From JACOZM01 sp035289385 (lineage in GTDB: Archaea; Nanobdellota; Nanobdellia; Woesearchaeales; GW2011-AR9): a stretch of DNA of 21,936 nucleotides. Under the pieces are notes generated by a model. The model was not told the origin of the DNA and did no database searches. It worked only from the letters and a program-made list of their open reading frames with translations. Below, one piece after another: positions 14,199 through 20,892 of the stretch (its first letter is position 1; the number at the start of each line of letters is the position of its first letter). Both the position numbers and the translations under genes were made by a program. Where the stretch lies: the NCBI GenBank assembly GCA_035289385.1, contig DATDXI010000055.1, positions 1-21,936 on the forward strand, read 5' to 3'.

Positions 14199-15113
14199 AT
14201 GCTCGCTGACACGAAGATCTTGCTCAACAAAGCGAACAAAGGACATTATGCCATAGGTCATTTCAATATCAATAATATGGAAATCGTCCAAGGTGTCGTT
14301 CAGGCAGGAGTGAAATTAAAAGCGCCATTGATCCTGGCAACCTCTGAGGGCGCTGTAGAATATGCTGGCATGAATTTCTTATATGATCTGGCAGTAACTG
14401 CTTCATCTCTGGTAAATATTCCTATAGCCTTACATCTCGATCATGGGAGAAATGTTGATCTGATCAAGAAAGCGATAAGGAAAGGCTATTCTTCCGTCAT
14501 GGTCGATGGGTCTCATCTTCCTTTTGCCCAAAATGTCCGTCTGACAAAGAGTATAGTGGCGTTAGCTCACCGAAAGGGAATTCCTGTCGAAGCAGAATTA
14601 GGCACCATCGGAGGAGTGGAAGATACCATCTCTTCCAGAAAGATCCTCTACACTGATCCTGATCAAGCAAAAGAATTTGTCGATACGACTGACTGTGATT
14701 TTCTTGCCGTTGCCCTAGGCACGTCGCATGGGGCATATAAATTCAAAGGGAAAGTCCAGCTTCATCTCCATGCTCTTCGTAAGATCAAGGAAAAAACAAA
14801 GATCCCTCTCGTCTTGCATGGCGCTTCTGGCGTGCCAAAGGATGTTGTAGCCATGGCCGAGCGTTATGGCGCCAATCTTCCCGGGGTAGAAGGTGTTCCA
14901 GATTCTCAGATCAGAAAAGCGGTTTTGGCAGGGATCAATAAAGTGAATACTGATACGGATCTACGGCTGGCTTTTGATGCAGGTGTAAGGAAAGCGCTGC
15001 AAGAAGCTCCTCAGGATTTTGATCCGAGACATATCCTTGCTCCTGCCAGAACCTTGATTCAATCAGTAGTTGAGCGGAGGATAAAGATGTTAGGAAGTGA
15101 TGGAAAATGCTAA
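14199..15113 (+). CDS. Class II fructose-bisphosphate aldolase family protein
   Basis: Zinc-dependent aldolase, expected to cleave or form fructose 1,6-bisphosphate from DHAP and glyceraldehyde 3-phosphate. Seen in 304 residues: LHLDHG with Asp81 (proton donor) and His82 (zinc), MVDGSHLPF, EAELGTIGG (131-139), GTSHGAYKF with His177 (zinc), LHGASG with His207 (zinc), and NTDTDLRLAF. The form is the GatY/KbaY/FbaA class IIB type, so tagatose-bisphosphate or another ketose-phosphate substrate is possible. Class II aldolases are bacterial-type enzymes; most archaea use a class I archaeal aldolase or FBP aldolase/phosphatase, so gene transfer is likely in the past. The start follows the kinase stop with no gap. 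Its end overlaps the rpiB start by seven bases. Confidence 0.93.
   Translation: MLADTKILLNKANKGHYAIGHFNINNMEIVQGVVQAGVKLKAPLILATSEGAVEYAGMNFLYDLAVTASSLVNIPIALHLDHGRNVDLIKKAIRKGYSSVMVDGSHLPFAQNVRLTKSIVALAHRKGIPVEAELGTIGGVEDTISSRKILYTDPDQAKEFVDTTDCDFLAVALGTSHGAYKFKGKVQLHLHALRKIKEKTKIPLVLHGASGVPKDVVAMAERYGANLPGVEGVPDSQIRKAVLAGINKVNTDTDLRLAFDAGVRKALQEAPQDFDPRHILAPARTLIQSVVERRIKMLGSDGKC
15092..15100 (+). promoter_or_regulatory. Strong ribosome binding site deciding the rpiB start
   Basis: AGGAAGTGA lies six bases before ATG 15107 and matches the archaeal 16S tail well. It supports this start over the internal ATG at 15140, where no comparable site is seen. Confidence 0.55.
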
Positions 15114-15616
15114 CAAAAGTAAAGAAACAGAGAAGCGCAATGTTGAGAGTTTATCTTGCGTCTGATCATGGTGGGTTTGAATTAAAGAAGAAGATCATTT
15201 CTTTTTTGAAAAAGGAGAGGAAGGATAAGAAAGATAACAAGCATGATAAGTATCATCTTCAGGACCTTGGCCCATTCTCTTATGATCCCGACGATGATTA
15301 TCCGGACTACGTTATCCCTTTAGCAAAGAGCGTTGCTCGTGATGCCAAAAGTCTGGGAATAGTCTTATGCAAAAATGGCCAAGGCGTCTGTATTGCCGTG
15401 AATAAGGTGAAGGGGATACGAGGAGTAACTGGCTTCTCCAAGGAAATGGTTGCTTCGACAAGAGCGGATGATCATGCTAATGTAGTATGCCTACCGGCTA
15501 GCTACTTGTCAGAGAAAGAAGTGAAAGAGATCGTTATACTATTTTTGAAAACTCCTTTCTCTGGAGCAAAGAGACATCAGAGAAGATTAGCAAAGGTTAG
15601 GAAGCTGGAACGATGA
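15107..15616 (+). CDS. rpiB: Ribose 5-phosphate isomerase B
   Basis: Interconverts ribose 5-phosphate and ribulose 5-phosphate. The 169-residue protein shows the RpiB/LacAB signatures: ASDHGGFELK (Asp20-His21), DYPDYVIPLA, LCKNGQGVCIAVNKVKGIRG (with Cys88 at the usual catalytic cysteine position) and RADDHANVVCLPA. An unusually lysine-rich stretch, KKERKDKKDNKHDKYH (35-50), lies between the first helix and the second strand, where the family usually has a short link. RpiB is mainly bacterial; many archaea use RpiA. The first ten residues may be dispensable, since the family normally begins at about Met12, but a good ribosome binding site supports the longer form. It overlaps the aldolase gene by seven bases and the rpe gene by four. 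Confidence 0.93.
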   Translation: MLTKVKKQRSAMLRVYLASDHGGFELKKKIISFLKKERKDKKDNKHDKYHLQDLGPFSYDPDDDYPDYVIPLAKSVARDAKSLGIVLCKNGQGVCIAVNKVKGIRGVTGFSKEMVASTRADDHANVVCLPASYLSEKEVKEIVILFLKTPFSGAKRHQRRLAKVRKLER

Positions 15617-16314
15617 GAACATCGATGAACACCGCAATAAACAGTAAAATAAATACTACCCGAAAAACCATCATAAGCAACAAAATACAATCCAAAATAT
15701 GGCCTTCAGTTATGGCTTCAGACCAAAAAGAGCTGGACGCTTTACTCCGGAAGCTGAAAGGCACATCAACAACATTGCATCTCGATGTTTCCGATGGGAA
15801 ATTTGTTCCAACAGTTTATAATCATTTTAATGTCCGGCTCGATCCCACATTTCATTATACTGCTCATTTGATGATCAACAATCCTCAACGATGGATTACA
15901 AAGCATGGCAAAAAAGTATCTCTCTGCATATCTCAATGGGAAACTATCCCTCATCCAAAAAAATTCATCGCCTGGCTAAAGAAGAGAGGAGATAAAGTAG
16001 CGTTTGCCATAAAACCAGAAACTCCAGTTTCTTCTGTTGCGAAATACCTCTCCGAAATAGATTATATCCTTGTTCTTACCGTACATCCTGGCTATTACGG
16101 AGCCCCCTTCCTGAAGAGCGAGCTGCAGAAAGTGAGAGAGATCAAGAAGCTCAAGCCCGATGTTCTTGTCATCGTTGATGGTGGTATCAATCCTGAGACA
16201 ATTACCCTGGCAAAAAGAGCCGGAGCAGATTATTTTGTCTCGGGAAGCTATGTTACGAAGAGTGATCATCCTCGAAAGTCGATAAAGGAATTGCGGAAGA
16301 TCCTGCAGGGATGA
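15613..16314 (+). CDS. rpe: Ribulose-phosphate 3-epimerase
   Basis: Interconverts ribulose 5-phosphate and xylulose 5-phosphate; TIM barrel with a divalent metal. The 233-residue protein has IWPSVMASD (Ser32), LHLDVSDGKFVP with His56 and Asp58, TAHLMI with His85, VLTVHPGYYGAPFL and VIVDGGIN with Asp189, then FVSGSYV for phosphate binding. Asp58 and Asp189 are the expected acid-base pair. The first 27 residues are a basic, Asn/Thr/Lys-rich extension not usual for the family; a later start is possible, but TAGGAAG before 15613 and the four-base overlap with rpiB support the annotated one. With RpiB it equilibrates the three pentose 5-phosphates. It is last in the operon. Confidence 0.94.
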   Translation: MRTSMNTAINSKINTTRKTIISNKIQSKIWPSVMASDQKELDALLRKLKGTSTTLHLDVSDGKFVPTVYNHFNVRLDPTFHYTAHLMINNPQRWITKHGKKVSLCISQWETIPHPKKFIAWLKKRGDKVAFAIKPETPVSSVAKYLSEIDYILVLTVHPGYYGAPFLKSELQKVREIKKLKPDVLVIVDGGINPETITLAKRAGADYFVSGSYVTKSDHPRKSIKELRKILQG

Positions 16315-16333
16315 ATAGGATGTTGATAGGCAC

Positions 16334-16690
16334 TCACTCTTTTGATAAAGGTGATACTTTTGTGGAAAGCTTCATTACTTTATTCTCCAGACCTTCTCCT
16401 ATGTCTTCCATCACTCTGATCCCTCTAGATAGGAGATTTTTATAAAATCCTAAGGAATAAAGATCCTGTGTCAATGCTGCAATCGGCCGATACCCTGGTC
16501 CTAGATATCTTGTTGTTTTTTCTATAATTCTTCTTGAAGTGATAGCTAAGGCTTCTCGCATAACTTCTAAGTAGGCGAAGACGGCAAAAGGATCTATCCC
16601 TCGTGAATCTACGACAGGAACATTATTGATGGCTACGCCTGCTGTTCCTGCTACTACTTCATAAATCCCTTTTTCCCACTGATGAACCAT
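16334..16690 (-). CDS. Small protein of unknown function
   Basis: A 118-residue protein, not recognised. Segments: MVHQWEKGIYEVVAGTAGVA, a helix with FAVFAYLEVMREALAITSRR, and IAALTQDLYSLGFYKNLLSR. It is soluble and mixed helix/strand, with no motif I can name. I start it at ATG 16690, where GAGGTGAGG stands eight bases upstream, a strong ribosome binding site. A GTG at 16729 would add 13 residues but lacks one. It converges with the sugar-phosphate operon, whose stop is 20 bases away. Confidence 0.65.
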   Translation of the reverse strand: MVHQWEKGIYEVVAGTAGVAINNVPVVDSRGIDPFAVFAYLEVMREALAITSRRIIEKTTRYLGPGYRPIAALTQDLYSLGFYKNLLSRGIRVMEDIGEGLENKVMKLSTKVSPLSKE

Positions 16691-16976
16691 ATTGTATACC
16701 TCACCTCTTTTTAAACCATGAAATTCCACCGGTCTCTGACTAATGGTCCTGCCTATTTTGACAAAACTGATTCCTAAACACTAAAAATGGAAAAATAAAT
16801 CTTCTTAAAATTATTAAAATGTGTTTATATTTAAACTTTTTTGTTTATAATCCCCCTTGGAATTTGCTTCACTTGTTCTTATGGGGGAAATAGTCCTTGA
16901 GGATGCATACCAATCTCATCTAGGACAAATTTTTTTTAACACAAACCTTTAAAAACCTTCTTCGTAAGACAGGTTT
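16691..16976. other. Divergent intergenic region, 286 bases
   Basis: This A/T-rich gap separates the small minus-strand gene from endA. On the plus strand it has two TATA-like elements besides that of endA: GTTTATATTTAAAC (16822-16835) and TTTATAAT (16844-16851). These precede a possible hairpin, TCCCCC (16851-16856) against GGGGGA (16883-16888) with a 26-base loop. They could drive a short transcript, but I see no tRNA, C/D-box or other known RNA pattern. Confidence 0.4.
16946..16956 (+). promoter_or_regulatory. TATA element for endA
   Basis: CCTTTAAAAAC is centred 26 bases before ATG 16977, giving a leaderless transcript. Confidence 0.6.
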
Positions 16977-17585
16977 ATGGCAAAGAAAACCATTCAGAAG
17001 ACTCTTCTTAGAGATGCAGAGCCTGAACCAGTTGAAGAAGCGGACAAGAACGTCAAGAAGGCTGTAGTTAACGGCCTGATGGCTGACACGAGAGTGATTA
17101 CTGAATCTTCTGATGATGCCAGAGAATTCTACAATCAATCAAGATTCGGCGCTTTAGATGCCAGTGGAAAAGTAGAATTATCGTTGTTAGAAGCGCTCTA
17201 TCTTATTGAAAAAGGGCGCTTAGACGTAAAAAGTGAAAACGGGCGGAAACTATCATTTGAAGCTTATCTGAAAAAAGCCAGGCACGTCGAGCCAAACTTC
17301 TGGATTCGTTATTGTGTGTTCAAAGACATGCGAAACAGGGGATATATCATCAAGACTGCTCTCAAATTTGGGGCAGATTTCCGGGTCTATGACCGTGGAG
17401 TAAAGCCAGGGGAAGATCACGCCAAATGGATCGTCTTTCCTGTCCATGAAGCTTCTGTTTTTACTTGGCAAGAATACAGCAGTAAAAATAGAGTTGCACA
17501 TTCGACCAAGAAACGATTATTATTGGCTATTGTCGATGATGAAGGCGATGTTACCTATTATGAGTGCCGCTGGACAAGACCTTAG
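16977..17585 (+). CDS. endA: tRNA-splicing endonuclease, archaeal type
   Basis: Cuts introns from precursor tRNAs at bulge-helix-bulge motifs. The 202-residue protein has the C-terminal catalytic domain with YCVFKDMRNRGYIIKTALKFG, DFRVYDRG (Tyr138), EDHAKWIVFPV (His148) and RVAHSTKKRLLLAIVDDEGD (Lys178 or Lys179). This is the Tyr-His-Lys triad of the family, and the sequence ends in the usual VTYYECRW strand. The N-terminal domain (about 28-100) with LSLLEALYLIEKGRL is also typical. One catalytic unit of about 180-200 residues is the homotetramer (alpha-4) form. A 25-residue acidic/basic N-terminal tail (RDAEPEPVEEADKN) is extra. It has its own promoter. Confidence 0.96.
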   Translation: MAKKTIQKTLLRDAEPEPVEEADKNVKKAVVNGLMADTRVITESSDDAREFYNQSRFGALDASGKVELSLLEALYLIEKGRLDVKSENGRKLSFEAYLKKARHVEPNFWIRYCVFKDMRNRGYIIKTALKFGADFRVYDRGVKPGEDHAKWIVFPVHEASVFTWQEYSSKNRVAHSTKKRLLLAIVDDEGDVTYYECRWTRP

Positions 17586-17603
17586 GATTTTTTTAGTAGT
17601 TTC

Positions 17604-18242
17604 TTAAGCAGCTTTCTTTTGCTTATCTTGCTGGTTATTATCTTCCGATTCTTCATCTTTATCGACAGTCTCATCATCCAGCTCAACGTTATCATTAGCT
17701 GCTACGTCTAGTTCTGGCAGGAAATAGCTGGCTTCATCAATGATGTGAAGCGTATAAGGCTGTGGAGCTAGACTGTCTTCTTCGTCATCAAGACCTTGAT
17801 ACTGGAAAACAGAACTAGCTAAAGCTTCTAAGTGGTCATCGCCCATATATGTTGTTGTTACTGTTTCCTCTAATTCCTGGGGATCAAGGATTCTATACCC
17901 TGCTTCCACTTCCCCTACTTCATTGAGATGATTCTCTTTCGTCAAGATACTTCTTGTATCAAGCATCAATGTGTCAAAGTCATACTCATCAGCTCCTGCT
18001 ATAGAATAATCAATAGACTGTACTTCTTCCGGCTTCGCTGTTAAAGAATGGTAATCCTGCCTGGGAAACAAAGCAGCGTTGCCTTGTGACGCTGCATCTT
18101 GAAAGGTCCTTTCGTAGGATAAAGACTGAGCATTTGAGTGCTGATAAACTAATCGATCAAGAGAACTGGGAGTAGCTAAATAAGATAAATTCTGTGCTGG
18201 ATTTTCACCAGTTTGTTGTTGTTGGTTGCGATACACTTTCAC
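17604..18242 (-). CDS. Acidic, low-complexity protein of unknown function
   Basis: A 212-residue protein, not recognised. It is Gln/Ser/Asn-rich at the start (YRNQQQQTGENPAQN), has repeated Tyr-containing segments in the middle, and ends in a highly acidic tail (ELDDETVDKDEESEDNN) closed by KQKKAA. No signal peptide, membrane helix or enzyme motif; much of it is probably disordered. The start is GTG 18242 or, six bases later, GTG 18236; AGGAAG is better spaced for the second. It converges with endA. The tail resembles acidic linkers of nucleic-acid or ribosome-associated proteins, but that is only composition. Confidence 0.65.
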   Translation of the reverse strand: MKVYRNQQQQTGENPAQNLSYLATPSSLDRLVYQHSNAQSLSYERTFQDAASQGNAALFPRQDYHSLTAKPEEVQSIDYSIAGADEYDFDTLMLDTRSILTKENHLNEVGEVEAGYRILDPQELEETVTTTYMGDDHLEALASSVFQYQGLDDEEDSLAPQPYTLHIIDEASYFLPELDVAANDNVELDDETVDKDEESEDNNQQDKQKKAA

Positions 18243-18343
18243 CTTCCTGACCTGCGTCAGTGCAACAAATGGAATATCTTTTCTATTTAAAAATGTTTCT
18301 TTTTTTTGTTGCCAAATTGTTTTGGGAGACTTCGCCTAGAGAA

Positions 18344-19093
18344 TTACTCTTCTGGACAGAAGTCCCACAAGAACTGAAAGAGCTTTCGGTATCCATCGGC
18401 TAATCGTCGAGACTTCATTACAAATTGAATAGGCTCTTCTGGAAGAAGACCTGGCTCACCACTGCTGATGAAGGTGGTTACATAATCTCCAAAGATATCA
18501 ACCATCATGAGCGAAGAATATTCTCTTGGCAGGAATTTGTAAGGCTTCCCTACCACTTTAAGAATTTCTGGCAATCTTTCCTTGACTTCATAATCAAAGA
18601 TATGCTTATACTTTATTCCTAAGCGTTTTCTTTCTCTCTCAAAATGAGGCAAAAAGTGCTTCAGCCGGGGATCGAGCCACATCCCTTTCGCTCCGATGAA
18701 GTAGACTGTTTCTTTCGTCTTTAAGATATCATTCAGATAATTTTTAACGCCTTCTATCCCTCGGTACACATGAGCTTCTTCTTTTTCTTCCAGAGCTTCA
18801 TACTTCGCCTGCATCTGGGGAAGCTCTTTATTGATGATCTCTTCCTTCTCTTTTAATAAAGCCAAGAGCCTGCTGGGATTCTGCGCCCTGAATCGTTTTT
18901 CTCCCTTGATAAAAACCTCTGCTACTAAACCTTTTTCCTGTAATTTAGCTAAAGAATCATAGACATTTCGCCGATGGACTTTTGCTTTCAAAGAAACCGT
19001 TTGCACCGATGTTTCTCCTAGTTGCAATAACGCCTCGTAAACTCTTGCCTCATTCTGGCTTAGTCCAACTCCTCTTAACAATTCTTCGTGCAT
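18344..19093 (-). CDS. TrmB-family transcriptional regulator (copy 2)
   Basis: A 249-residue paralogue of the regulator at 6934-7674, colinear over its whole length. The winged helix carries GLSQNEARVYEALLQLGE and VHRRNVYDSLAKLQEKGL. The effector part carries EEAHVYRGIEGVKNYLNDIL, IGAKGMWLDPRLKHF and YKFLPREYSSLMMVDIFGDY. The recognition helices differ (HRRNVYDSLAKLQ against NRSNVYDAMERLV), so DNA targets may be related but not the same. It starts two bases after the stop of the 111-residue gene and is the last gene of a three-gene operon with a nucleotidyltransferase. It has no promoter of its own that I can see, so it is probably expressed with that module. Confidence 0.92.
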   Translation of the reverse strand: MHEELLRGVGLSQNEARVYEALLQLGETSVQTVSLKAKVHRRNVYDSLAKLQEKGLVAEVFIKGEKRFRAQNPSRLLALLKEKEEIINKELPQMQAKYEALEEKEEAHVYRGIEGVKNYLNDILKTKETVYFIGAKGMWLDPRLKHFLPHFERERKRLGIKYKHIFDYEVKERLPEILKVVGKPYKFLPREYSSLMMVDIFGDYVTTFISSGEPGLLPEEPIQFVMKSRRLADGYRKLFQFLWDFCPEE

Positions 19094-19095
19094 TT

Positions 19096-19431
19096 TTAAT
19101 ATGTCTTTGAACTCTTTTTGAGGCCTAATTCCTTCATTTTCTTTTCATAATAAGAGTGATCAGCTAAATGGATCTCGGTGAATTCTCCATTGACAATTTT
19201 GATGACAATGCATCGATTGGCAGAGCCTATTCTCTTCACAAATACCCTCTCTCCCGAACTGTTAGGAGGCCGTAGCGGAACAAACTGCCCTTCTTTGAGC
19301 ATGGTGCACCATTCTATTAAGTTTGTCTCGATATTTTTTATGTTCAGAGCAAACCTATCAAATTCTTTATTAAATACAATCTCACTGCCGAAGATGATTC
19401 TGATGTTATGCTTCAGCTCTTCTACATTCAT
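19096..19431 (-). CDS. Unknown 111-residue protein, partner of the nucleotidyltransferase
   Basis: Not assigned to a named family. The N-terminal half is helical (VEELKHNIRIIFGSEIVFNK, then NIETNLIEWCTMLKEGQ). The second half has short strands (RVFVKRIGSANRCIVIKIVN, FTEIHLADHSYYEKKMKELG) after a proline stretch, LRPPNSSGER. The strand pattern with conserved-looking Arg, Lys and a terminal His-Tyr-Tyr is loosely like small RelE-type RNases, but the similarity is weak. The gene begins inside the end of the nucleotidyltransferase gene (26-base overlap) and no later Met fits, so translation is coupled. A toxin/antitoxin-like pair with the nucleotidyltransferase is a reasonable guess, not a finding. 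Confidence 0.72.
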   Translation of the reverse strand: MNVEELKHNIRIIFGSEIVFNKEFDRFALNIKNIETNLIEWCTMLKEGQFVPLRPPNSSGERVFVKRIGSANRCIVIKIVNGEFTEIHLADHSYYEKKMKELGLKKSSKTY

Positions 19432-20260
19432 GTTTAACCTCGTTTCCTAAGCTAATATAGACAAAGAAATTTTCATAAGGCTCGATCTTAACATCTTCCT
19501 TTAATTTCTTCACAAAGCTTGAAAAGTAGTTGTAGGAGTATTTTTTAGAATAGGTCTTTACAAATAATTCTTTAGCGATCAAGTTAATGATCCTAATTTT
19601 TTCTTTGTCACCATTATTTTTTATTTCTTCCGTTTTTTTAAACAGGGAATAGGAATCTAAAATCTCTTTTTTTATCTGCAGATAATACTCGAAAACGAAT
19701 TCTCGCAGGGCTTTCAGATCATCCTTATTGAACACTTCAGTTATGGCCATTTCATAAGTGATGACCAAATCCTGGAGTTCTGGCCGCTTTATGAGCGGAG
19801 TTAGCGATGGGAAGAAAGTGGCTACAGAATATTTTAATGCGGAATAAAATAATGGCTTGCGAAGGTCATTGTCCGAGATAAATATGAAATGGTTATTTCC
19901 TTTATGGTAACTTTTCCTTCTTTTGGAAAGAACGTAAATATCAATATCCTCATGGTCTTTCTTATACAAAAAAGATCCGGAGATGAAAGCCTTCTCCTTC
20001 TTCAGCTCTTTCAATATTAGCTTTGCCTTTTCCATTCTTTCCGGGATCATACCCTCCCCTGTAATATAAAATTCATCTTTTAACGTTCTTAATGCTTCAA
20101 TTTTCTTTTTTATTGTAGAATAGAAGTAAGCCTTTTCAGTATCATCTAAGTGATGGTGGTTCAAGTATTTTTCTATGATGGTTATCTGCCTATCGGTAAA
20201 TAAGGAAGGCACAAATAGCTCTCTGTTCTCCATGACTTTTTTTAATATATTTTCTTCCAT
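19406..20260 (-). CDS. Nucleotidyltransferase-domain protein
   Basis: A 284-residue protein. The N-terminal region (about 20-60) is helical, with FTDRQITIIEKYLNHHHLDD, possibly a DNA- or protein-binding part. A pol-beta-type nucleotidyltransferase core follows, with AFISGSFLYKKDHEDIDIYV: Gly95-Ser96 and metal-binding Asp105/Asp107. The C-terminal 100 residues are helical and charged. It differs from the small MNT protein at 2939-3529, being larger and having its partner downstream. It leads an operon with the 111-residue protein and TrmB copy 2; a TATA element 27 bases before the ATG supports the start at 20260. Activity on tRNA, protein or antibiotic cannot be told from sequence. Confidence 0.8.
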   Translation of the reverse strand: MEENILKKVMENRELFVPSLFTDRQITIIEKYLNHHHLDDTEKAYFYSTIKKKIEALRTLKDEFYITGEGMIPERMEKAKLILKELKKEKAFISGSFLYKKDHEDIDIYVLSKRRKSYHKGNNHFIFISDNDLRKPLFYSALKYSVATFFPSLTPLIKRPELQDLVITYEMAITEVFNKDDLKALREFVFEYYLQIKKEILDSYSLFKKTEEIKNNGDKEKIRIINLIAKELFVKTYSKKYSYNYFSSFVKKLKEDVKIEPYENFFVYISLGNEVKHECRRAEA

Positions 20261-20282
20261 ATATAGTCTTGCATATATCTTT

Positions 20283-20292
20283 ATTTATAAAA
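20283..20292 (-). promoter_or_regulatory. TATA element for the nucleotidyltransferase operon
   Basis: Minus strand reads TTTTATAAAT, centred about 27 bases before ATG 20260; the transcript is probably leaderless. Confidence 0.6.
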
Positions 20293-20316
20293 CTTATCAT
20301 TATTATGTTAAGATTT

Positions 20317-20356
20317 TCTTCTACAATTCATCATGGTCTTCTACAATTCATCATGG
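20317..20356. repeat. Perfect tandem duplication, 2 x 20 bases
   Basis: TCTTCTACAATTCATCATGG occurs twice with no gap (20317-20336 and 20337-20356) in the divergent region between the nucleotidyltransferase operon and the 20476 operon. Two copies only, so not a CRISPR array. It may be a recent slippage duplication or a doubled protein-binding site. Confidence 0.9.
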
Positions 20357-20384
20357 TTATCATCCTTAAAAGCTTTTCTTATTT

Positions 20385-20402
20385 TGGTGGTATTTACCAC
20401 CA
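20385..20402. promoter_or_regulatory. Perfect 8-base-arm palindrome upstream of a TATA element
   Basis: TGGTGGTATTTACCACCA has fully complementary 8-base arms around TT, and it ends six bases before the TATA element at 20409. This is the place expected for an operator that controls TBP/TFB access. No second copy was seen in the window, and I do not know the regulator. Confidence 0.7.
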
Positions 20403-20408
20403 CAATAG

Positions 20409-20418
20409 TTTATATAAT
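20409..20418 (+). promoter_or_regulatory. TATA element for the 20476 operon
   Basis: TTTATATAAT predicts a transcription start near 20438-20442 and a leader of about 35 bases. TAAGGAG (20459-20465) in that leader stands ten bases before ATG 20476. Confidence 0.6.
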
Positions 20419-20430
20419 TTCTATTTTAAC

Positions 20431-20442
20431 TACTTATCAGTA
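20431..20442. promoter_or_regulatory. TACT-N4-AGTA palindrome, candidate TrmB-type operator (site 3)
   Basis: TACTTATCAGTA has the same core as sites 1 and 2, but lies downstream of the TATA element, over the predicted transcription start. Binding there would block transcription rather than aid it. Symmetry is limited to the 4-base arms. Confidence 0.5.
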
Positions 20443-20475
20443 ATATTCAATAAAGAGTTAAGGAGATAAAAAAAC

Positions 20476-20892
20476 ATGAAACCATTGTTGTACTCATTTG
20501 AGCATCTTAAGCCTGATTTTGCTGCTAAGGATGAAAATAGAACCTATCAATCAAATGTTTTCTTAGTTTATCCTAGAGTGCCTTATGTTCCTGAGGTGAT
20601 GGGTCTTTCGATATTTTGGCAAGGTCCATTGCAAGGAAAAGAGATGAGAGACTTTTTTGCTCGGCAAGGGATTGTTCCTTTAAGAATTTATCATGGACTG
20701 ATGGAATCGGTAGCTATGCATCTAGATCAATATCTTCGGCATAAACGAGGGCTCGCTACCATGACAACAGAGAAATTAGTTGGCGACATCGATGGGCTTC
20801 TGGTTCGTGAAGATCGCCGAGGACAAGGGATAGAATTAGTTATGGTTAGCAGATCAGAGAATAACACTATCTGGGAAGAAAATGGTAACTAA
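20476..20892 (+). CDS. Unknown 138-residue protein
   Basis: Not recognised. A soluble protein with FLVYPRVPYVPEVMGLSIFW, a helical centre (KEMRDFFARQGIVPLR, MESVAMHLDQYLRHKRG) and a charged C-terminal third containing VGDIDGLLVREDRRGQGIEL. The start has a clear TAAGGAG ribosome binding site. It is translated together with the secreted-protein gene, which starts 11 bases before its stop. Behind it lies the most elaborate promoter of the window (tandem repeat, palindrome, TACT-N4-AGTA site). A cytoplasmic partner or regulator of the secreted protein is conceivable. Confidence 0.72.
   Translation: MKPLLYSFEHLKPDFAAKDENRTYQSNVFLVYPRVPYVPEVMGLSIFWQGPLQGKEMRDFFARQGIVPLRIYHGLMESVAMHLDQYLRHKRGLATMTTEKLVGDIDGLLVREDRRGQGIELVMVSRSENNTIWEENGN

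Noticed and set aside
16881..16952. 23-codon gene upstream of endA
   Set aside because: Too short to judge by composition; it overlaps the endA promoter and has no recognisable similarity. Kept only as a low-interest finding.
20317..20356. CRISPR array
   Set aside because: Only two copies, directly adjacent, with no spacer and no cas genes.
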